From positions 124,001 to 188,000 of the forward strand of contig NZ_FNPH01000002.1 in NCBI RefSeq assembly GCF_900107255.1: DNA of 64,000 nucleotides, read 5' to 3'. Positions 60,403-64,000 of this stretch are shown one piece after another (the first letter of the stretch is position 1; every line of letters begins with the position of its first letter). The DNA comes from Micromonospora pattaloongensis (GTDB lineage: Bacteria > Actinomycetota > Actinomycetes > Mycobacteriales > Micromonosporaceae). The notes under the pieces are model-generated. The model did not search any database. It was not told where the DNA came from and worked only from the letters and a program-made list of their open reading frames with translations. A program made the position numbers and the translations under genes.

Positions 60403-61013
60403 GGCTCCGTCTCCGATCGCCGGTCATCGGGGGGCACCGGCCCACGCGGCACCGCCATCTGGATGATCTGCACCGGGCGAGACCCGGCCGGGCGTCTCGC
60501 CGGGTCGGCAGCCCGGTCGTCGTACCGGGCCAGCAGCGCGTCGACCTCCTCGGTGAGCTCGCGCAGCTCAGCCGCGGTGACGTGCAGCAGCGCGTCGCCG
60601 AAGCCGGCGGCGGCCCGCCATTCGACGGGCTCGTCGCCCCGGACCGCGAGGTAGTCCTGGGCGTATTGCACGAAGACGGCGAGCATCACGCTGTTGAGCT
60701 GGTCCGTGGCGGCCTTCATGGCCGGGTCGTCGGAGTCGTCGTCCCAGGACGTGTATCGCGTGGTGGCCCGCCAGGGCCGTTCCCGGCCGTCCGCCCCGGG
60801 AACGCGTTCGGCGAACCCGTACTTGGCGAGCTGTCGCAAGTGGAACGAACAGTTCGGCACGTTGTCGTCGAGCCGCGCGGCAGCCTGAGTTGCGGTCATC
60901 GGGCCGTCCCTGCGCAGCAGTCCGATCAGACGCAGCCGCAGCGGATGCGCGTACGCCCGCAGGGTGCGCGGGTCGGTGAGCTTGATGGAACGCTCGCGCG
61001 CCTCGTCCGTCAT
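60399..61013 (-). CDS. ArsR-type winged-helix regulator of the MFS pump
   Basis: 204 residues. HTH_20/ArsR-like N-terminus: LRAYAHPLRLRLIGLLRRDGPMTATQAAARLDDNVPNCSFHLRQLAKYGFAERV, a wing ending WRATTRY, then a helical C-terminal domain (~residues 85-160) with LRELTEEVDALLARY. Likely represses the coupled MFS pump until a drug binds. A TTCTAAA-N6-TTTAGAA palindrome touches its start codon. Confidence 0.87.
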   Translation of the reverse strand: MTDEARERSIKLTDPRTLRAYAHPLRLRLIGLLRRDGPMTATQAAARLDDNVPNCSFHLRQLAKYGFAERVPGADGRERPWRATTRYTSWDDDSDDPAMKAATDQLNSVMLAVFVQYAQDYLAVRGDEPVEWRAAAGFGDALLHVTAAELRELTEEVDALLARYDDRAADPARRPAGSRPVQIIQMAVPRGPVPPDDRRSETEP

Positions 61014-61014
61014 A

Positions 61015-61034
61015 TTCTAAAGAATATTTTAGAA
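61015..61034. promoter_or_regulatory. AT-rich palindromic operator at ArsR start
   Basis: TTCTAAA (61015-61021) and TTTAGAA (61028-61034) are exact inverse arms around GAATAT, 1 bp upstream of the regulator's ATG. Such an AT-rich site in a GC-rich genome is a strong candidate for autorepressor binding. Confidence 0.75.
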
Positions 61035-61102
61035 AGGTATCTCTAGCAAGCCCGGGTTGAGCTCCAGAATTCGACCGACACCGACTACCGCCTGCGGCGA
61101 TG

Positions 61103-61108
61103 TAAGAT
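61103..61108 (+). promoter_or_regulatory. -10 box of a leaderless promoter
   Basis: TAAGAT, six bases, then the GTG at 61115 of the small membrane protein. Confidence 0.55.
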
Positions 61109-61114
61109 CATCTG

Positions 61115-61336
61115 GTGAAGGGTCCATCTCGGAGGCTGCGATATTCGCTCGGCTTGTCAGCCTGGATCCTGGCCGGGGTAGCGCTGTGGCAGGGCTGGCC
61201 CGCCCTGCAGTGGGTGCTGACGGGCGTTGCGTTGCTCCTGCTCGTTGGGCCGCTGTGGCGCGACCGGAGCAACGATCCCAGACCGGAGACCGACTCGATC
61301 GAGAAGCGGCTGCGCTGGTATCCGAGCTGGTGGTGA
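61115..61336 (+). CDS. Small two-helix membrane protein
   Basis: 73 residues: a basic N-terminus (KGPSRRLRYSL), two membrane helices (SAWILAGVALWQGW and LQWVLTGVALLLLVGPLW), and a charged tail ending RLRWYPSWW. Leaderless-type promoter in front supports it as a real gene. Function unknown. Confidence 0.65.
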   Translation: MKGPSRRLRYSLGLSAWILAGVALWQGWPALQWVLTGVALLLLVGPLWRDRSNDPRPETDSIEKRLRWYPSWW

Positions 61337-61513
61337 ACCGCGCGGCGTCACCGGACCTGGGAGGATGTTTCCTCGCTGGAAGGACGCCCGCCATGCAACA
61401 GGCCGCACACGCGGCCTGAACCACTCAGCCCCGCGAGTCAACCAAACCCCGCGCAGTCCCGCCCGTGCACGGGTCGCCAGCGGTGACAGGGTGCGCGGGA
61501 AGGAAGGACCAGG

Positions 61514-61966
61514 ATGTCAGACCTGACGATACGGCCGGCCGCTGCGGAGGATGTCGCCGCGATTGTGGCGATGCTCGCCGACGACGTACTCGGTGCGACC
61601 CGGGAGTCACCGGACGACCTGGAGCCGTACCTGACGGCGTTCGCCGTGATCGACGCCGACCCGCACCAGACGCTCGTGGTCGCCGAACGCGCCGGCAGCA
61701 TCGTCGGCACGCTGCAGCTGACGATCCTGCCCGGGCTTTCCCGCCGGGCCACCACGCGGGCGCTGGTGGAGGCCGTCCGCGTGTCCAGCTCCGAGCGGGG
61801 CAGCGGACTGGGCACGGAGCTCTTGCGCTGGGCGATCGACGAGGCCCGCCGCCGCGGTTGCCGCCTGGTACAGCTCACCACCGACCGGGCGCGGACCGAC
61901 GCCCACCGCTTCTACGAGTCCCTCGGCTTCGAGGCCACCCACATCGGCTACAAGCTGGCGTTGTGA
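61514..61966 (+). CDS. GNAT-family N-acetyltransferase
   Basis: 150 residues. IRPAAAEDVAAIVAML opening, VVAERAGSIVGTLQLTILPGLSRR, CoA loop VSSSERGSGLGTELLRWAIDEA and LTTDRARTDAHRFYESLGF. This layout matches small aminoglycoside- or amino-acid-type GNATs. GGAAGGACCAGG precedes the ATG. Single gene. Confidence 0.88.
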   Translation: MSDLTIRPAAAEDVAAIVAMLADDVLGATRESPDDLEPYLTAFAVIDADPHQTLVVAERAGSIVGTLQLTILPGLSRRATTRALVEAVRVSSSERGSGLGTELLRWAIDEARRRGCRLVQLTTDRARTDAHRFYESLGFEATHIGYKLAL

Positions 61967-62048
61967 GTTCGTCGACCCGGGCCGCCGGGAATCGGCCGCC
62001 CGGGCAGCGGACTGCCGGGCCACGGGTTAGCCGTACTGCCCAGGGACG

Positions 62049-62099
62049 TTACTTGTAGGCGGAGGCGTTGTCGGTCAACACCCGCTCGACGACTTCGCC
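62049..62099 (-). pseudogene. Transposase remnant (integrase-core fragment)
   Basis: The minus strand reads GEVVERVLTDNASAYK and then a stop. The VLTDNASAY core is the second catalytic-Asp strand of the DDE integrase core used by IS481/IS3-type transposases. Only ~16 codons remain, so it is a scar. Confidence 0.6.
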
Positions 62100-62150
62100 A
62101 CCGAACGCGGCGTACCGGTCACCGGCATCGAGCTGTCGCGCACCGCTTGA
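62097..62150 (+). pseudogene. Methyltransferase gene fragment
   Basis: The plus strand reads ATERGVPVTGIELSRTA and stops. It matches residues around the SAM-binding loop of the methyltransferase at 55862 (LAERGVPVTGIELSRPM), with two base differences over about 40. It abuts the transposase remnant. Confidence 0.6.
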
Positions 62151-62159
62151 ACCCGCCCA

Positions 62160-62609
62160 CTATGCCGTCGCGCCGGTCGTGGTTTCCGCTGCCCGGCTGG
62201 TATCGCGACCCCGTGGAGACCACCGCCGCAAGACGTCCTTCACGGACGGGCCGCCGGCGAAGCACCAGACGGCAATGACCGGGTCGCAGATCGCACACCC
62301 CAGCGAAGAGTGGGCCGCGAAGGGCAGGATCGGCTTGCCGTCAAGATGGTGCAGTACGTCCCAAGCGGTGTGCAGGAGCCACGCGACGCCGATCCAGCGC
62401 CAGGAGCGCAGCCCTCGGAAGGCCACATAGGTCATGCCTGCGGTGAACAGCAACTCCCATACGCCGAAGCCGCCGCCGAGGTAGGCGGCGCCGGCACCGG
62501 CGACCACGACGGCGTTGAGAGGCCGACGATGCTCGACGCGAACGAGGGAGTTCAGGGCGGCGTATGCCAGCCCGATCAGAATGGGCGCGATCACGGTCAC
62601 CACCAGCAC
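62160..62609 (-). CDS. DUF6010-family membrane protein
   Basis: 149 residues, about four membrane helices. Conserved blocks: VIAPILIGLAYAALNSLV, AGAGAAYLGGGFGVWELLFTAGMTYVAFRGLRSW, WLLHTAWDVLHHLDGKPILPF and SSLGCAICDPVIAVWCFAGGPS. The two His pairs and the CAICD cysteines are invariant-looking and could bind a metal. Function unknown. GTG 62609 is the first start before the first helix. It is divergent from the GlxA-type regulator. Confidence 0.82.
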   Translation of the reverse strand: MLVVTVIAPILIGLAYAALNSLVRVEHRRPLNAVVVAGAGAAYLGGGFGVWELLFTAGMTYVAFRGLRSWRWIGVAWLLHTAWDVLHHLDGKPILPFAAHSSLGCAICDPVIAVWCFAGGPSVKDVLRRWSPRGRDTSRAAETTTGATA

Positions 62610-62693
62610 GCTAAAGCGACGGTTGCGGCAACAACAGTGGCGGCATCGCCAACCCTCGACGGATGAGCGCCACGCCCCGGCTTGGCACCGGAA

Positions 62694-62699
62694 TAGCAT
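62694..62699 (+). promoter_or_regulatory. -10 box of a leaderless promoter for the GlxA-type gene
   Basis: TAGCAT, six bases, then GTG at 62706. Confidence 0.5.
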
Positions 62700-62705
62700 C
62701 AGCGG

Positions 62706-63728
62706 GTGCACATAGTGGCGGTGGTCGCGTTCGATGGCGTCATCGGCTTCGACCTGGCAACCCCGCTGGAAGTGTTCGGCCGAGCCCGCCGGCTCGACGG
62801 GCGACCCGCGTACGACGTCCGCGTGTGCGCCGACCGTGACCAGATCGACGCTGGCGCCTTCACGCTCCGCGCGCCGTGGAGCCTGGACGCGTTGAGCGCC
62901 GCGCACACCGTCGTCGTGCCCGGGGTCGCCGATCCCGGGGCCGCCGTCCCGCCGCAGGTGCTGGACGCCCTGCGGGCGGCTGCAGCCCGGGGAGCACGCG
63001 TGGCATCCATCTGCGTCGGCGCGTTCAGCCTCGCCGCGGCGGGCCTGCTCGACGGCCGCCGCGCGACAACCCACTGGGCCGCGGCGGCCGCGCTGGCACG
63101 GCGCTATCCCGCCGTGAACGTCGATCCAGACGTCCTCTACGTGGACGAGGGGGACGTGCTGACCTCGGCCGGCGCCGCGGCCGGGCTCGACCTGTGCCTC
63201 CACATGGTCCGCTGCGACCACGGAGCCGCAGTCGCCGCCGAGACTGCCCGGCTATCGGTGATGCCGCTGGAACGCGCCGGCGGGCAGGCCCAGTTCATCG
63301 CGCATGAGCCGCCGACGGCGGACGGTTCATCCTTGCAACCACTGCTGGAGTGGATGGCCGAGAACGCCGCCCGCGACCTCAGCCTCGGTGACATGGCGGC
63401 CCGAGCCGCTGTCAGTAGCCGGACCTTGATCCGGCGGTTCCGCGAGCAGACCGGCACGACGCCGATGCAGTGGCTCACCCGCTGCCGGGTGCGCCGGGCG
63501 CAACAACTGCTGGAGACGAGCGACGTGCCGGTGGAGCAGGTCGGCATCCGGGCAGGCTTCGCGGCAGCCACGACGTTCCGCGAGCGCTTCAAGGAGATCG
63601 TGGGCGTCAGCCCCTGGGCGTACCGGCGCGCTTTTCAATCGTCCCGACCGCGCAGCCCGGCGAGCGCCAGAGCCGTTGACACAAGTCGAGCGATCAGCAC
63701 GGCAGCCGGCGCTCGGGATCATGGCTGA
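62706..63728 (+). CDS. GlxA-family AraC-type regulator with DJ-1/PfpI domain
   Basis: 340 residues. Residues ~1-190 are a DJ-1/PfpI-like glutaminase-amidotransferase fold (VVAFDGVIGFDLATPLEVFG, VVVPGVADP, ASICVGAFSLAAAGLLDGRRATTHW), here a ligand sensor. Residues ~230-320 are two AraC helix-turn-helices (LSLGDMAARAAVSSRTLIRRFREQTGTTPMQWL and VEQVGIRAGFAAATTFRERFKEIVG). The adjacent divergent DUF6010 gene is the likely target. Confidence 0.9.
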   Translation: MHIVAVVAFDGVIGFDLATPLEVFGRARRLDGRPAYDVRVCADRDQIDAGAFTLRAPWSLDALSAAHTVVVPGVADPGAAVPPQVLDALRAAAARGARVASICVGAFSLAAAGLLDGRRATTHWAAAAALARRYPAVNVDPDVLYVDEGDVLTSAGAAAGLDLCLHMVRCDHGAAVAAETARLSVMPLERAGGQAQFIAHEPPTADGSSLQPLLEWMAENAARDLSLGDMAARAAVSSRTLIRRFREQTGTTPMQWLTRCRVRRAQQLLETSDVPVEQVGIRAGFAAATTFRERFKEIVGVSPWAYRRAFQSSRPRSPASARAVDTSRAISTAAGARDHG

Positions 63729-64000
63729 TGGTCGAGGTTGAGTCGGCGGGTGCAGTGGGATCGTATTTCTGCGCGGTGGCGGCGAACCACTCTAGGATCG
63801 CTTCCCCTGCGAGCACGCCGGTCTCCGAGGTACGGGTCACGTGCGGCGCGGACCAGTCGGTGTCGAAGAGTTCGCCGTGCCGCGGATGCACCCCTAGGTC
63901 GGCGCTCTCCAGCAGGTCGATGTCCAGCAGTGAGTCGCCGGCCGCGAGCACGATCGCGGCGTCGATCCGGCGCGCCACCTCGCGCACGGCGGCCGCCTTC
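63694..64000 (-). CDS. HAD-family hydrolase, C-terminal part
   Basis: The gene runs off the right edge; ~101 C-terminal residues are visible. VLAAGDSLLDIDLLESADLGVHPRHGEL is HAD motif IV in a Cof/sucrose-phosphatase-like setting, followed by VTRTSETGVLAGEAILEWF. I recall similar HAD proteins in tellurium-resistance-linked biosynthetic operons, not checked. Its 3' end overlaps the end of the GlxA-type gene by 35 bp. Confidence 0.75.
   Translation of the reverse strand, partial: KAAAVREVARRIDAAIVLAAGDSLLDIDLLESADLGVHPRHGELFDTDWSAPHVTRTSETGVLAGEAILEWFAATAQKYDPTAPADSTSTISHDPERRLPC

Overview
The window is 64 kb of very high-GC actinobacterial chromosome. Strong third-position G/C bias, many GTG starts, F420-dependent enzymes, streptogrisin-type secreted proteases, several universal stress proteins and clusters of very small genes typical of Micromonosporaceae all point to a Micromonospora-like organism. 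The genus is an inference from gene style; no rRNA or tRNA is present to confirm it.

Layout. 1-6.6 kb: start of a secreted M1 peptidase, an F420-type oxidoreductase, a GNAT, an endonuclease/exonuclease/phosphatase protein, a tandem-PAP2 membrane phosphatase, and an overlapping BrkB-family/diacylglycerol-kinase pair. 6.9-13.5 kb: a 2046-residue secreted RHS protein with a Hint domain and a compositionally distinct C-terminal tip, facing a small XRE regulator across a shared terminator. 13.7-16.4 kb: three overlapping tiny genes, a GntR-type HTH, an HD hydrolase and an MBL-fold hydrolase. 16.4-19.4 kb: a streptogrisin-like protease, an HTH + Clp N-domain operon with two palindromic operators, and a HAD phosphatase. 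19.5-23.2 kb: four two-domain universal stress proteins. 23.2-30.9 kb: a winged-helix/redoxin fusion divergent from an MFS pump, rhomboid protease, MscS channel, a large membrane protein with a serine-hydrolase-like motif, and an M15 peptidase.

30.9-40.4 kb is the most system-like part. A seven-gene minus-strand operon (MDR dehydrogenase, active-site-degenerate PTPS-like protein, GT4 glycosyltransferase, methyltransferase, flippase-like membrane protein, GTP cyclohydrolase II, RibD-type reductase) is divergent from a four-gene plus-strand set (CDP-alcohol phosphatidyltransferase, HAD phosphatase, sulfatase/LtaS-like membrane enzyme, Cys-phosphatase-like protein). Together they look like a pathway that makes a GTP-derived heterocycle or polyol, decorates it and attaches it to or moves it across the membrane. 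The product is unknown.

40.5-46.5 kb: an aldo/keto reductase, then a soluble hybrid histidine kinase with about 15 HAMP domains in seven 276-bp tandem repeats (group III/Nik1-like), whose end overlaps an smpB-family gene. 46.5-50.3 kb: EamA transporter, MGDG-synthase-like glycosyltransferase and polysaccharide deacetylase operon, then wrbA. 50.4-56.6 kb: winged-helix AlkZ-like protein, GNAT, TerC, DUF1479 enzyme divergent from a ROK regulator, methyltransferase. 56.6-59 kb: a less GC-biased insert with a secreted serine protease and lipoprotein. 59-64 kb: MFS pump with ArsR-type regulator, small membrane protein, GNAT, a scar made of transposase and methyltransferase remnants, DUF6010 protein, GlxA-type regulator and a truncated HAD gene at the edge.

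A recurring regulatory theme is leaderless expression: at many genes a TANNNT -10 box lies exactly 6 nt upstream of the start codon.
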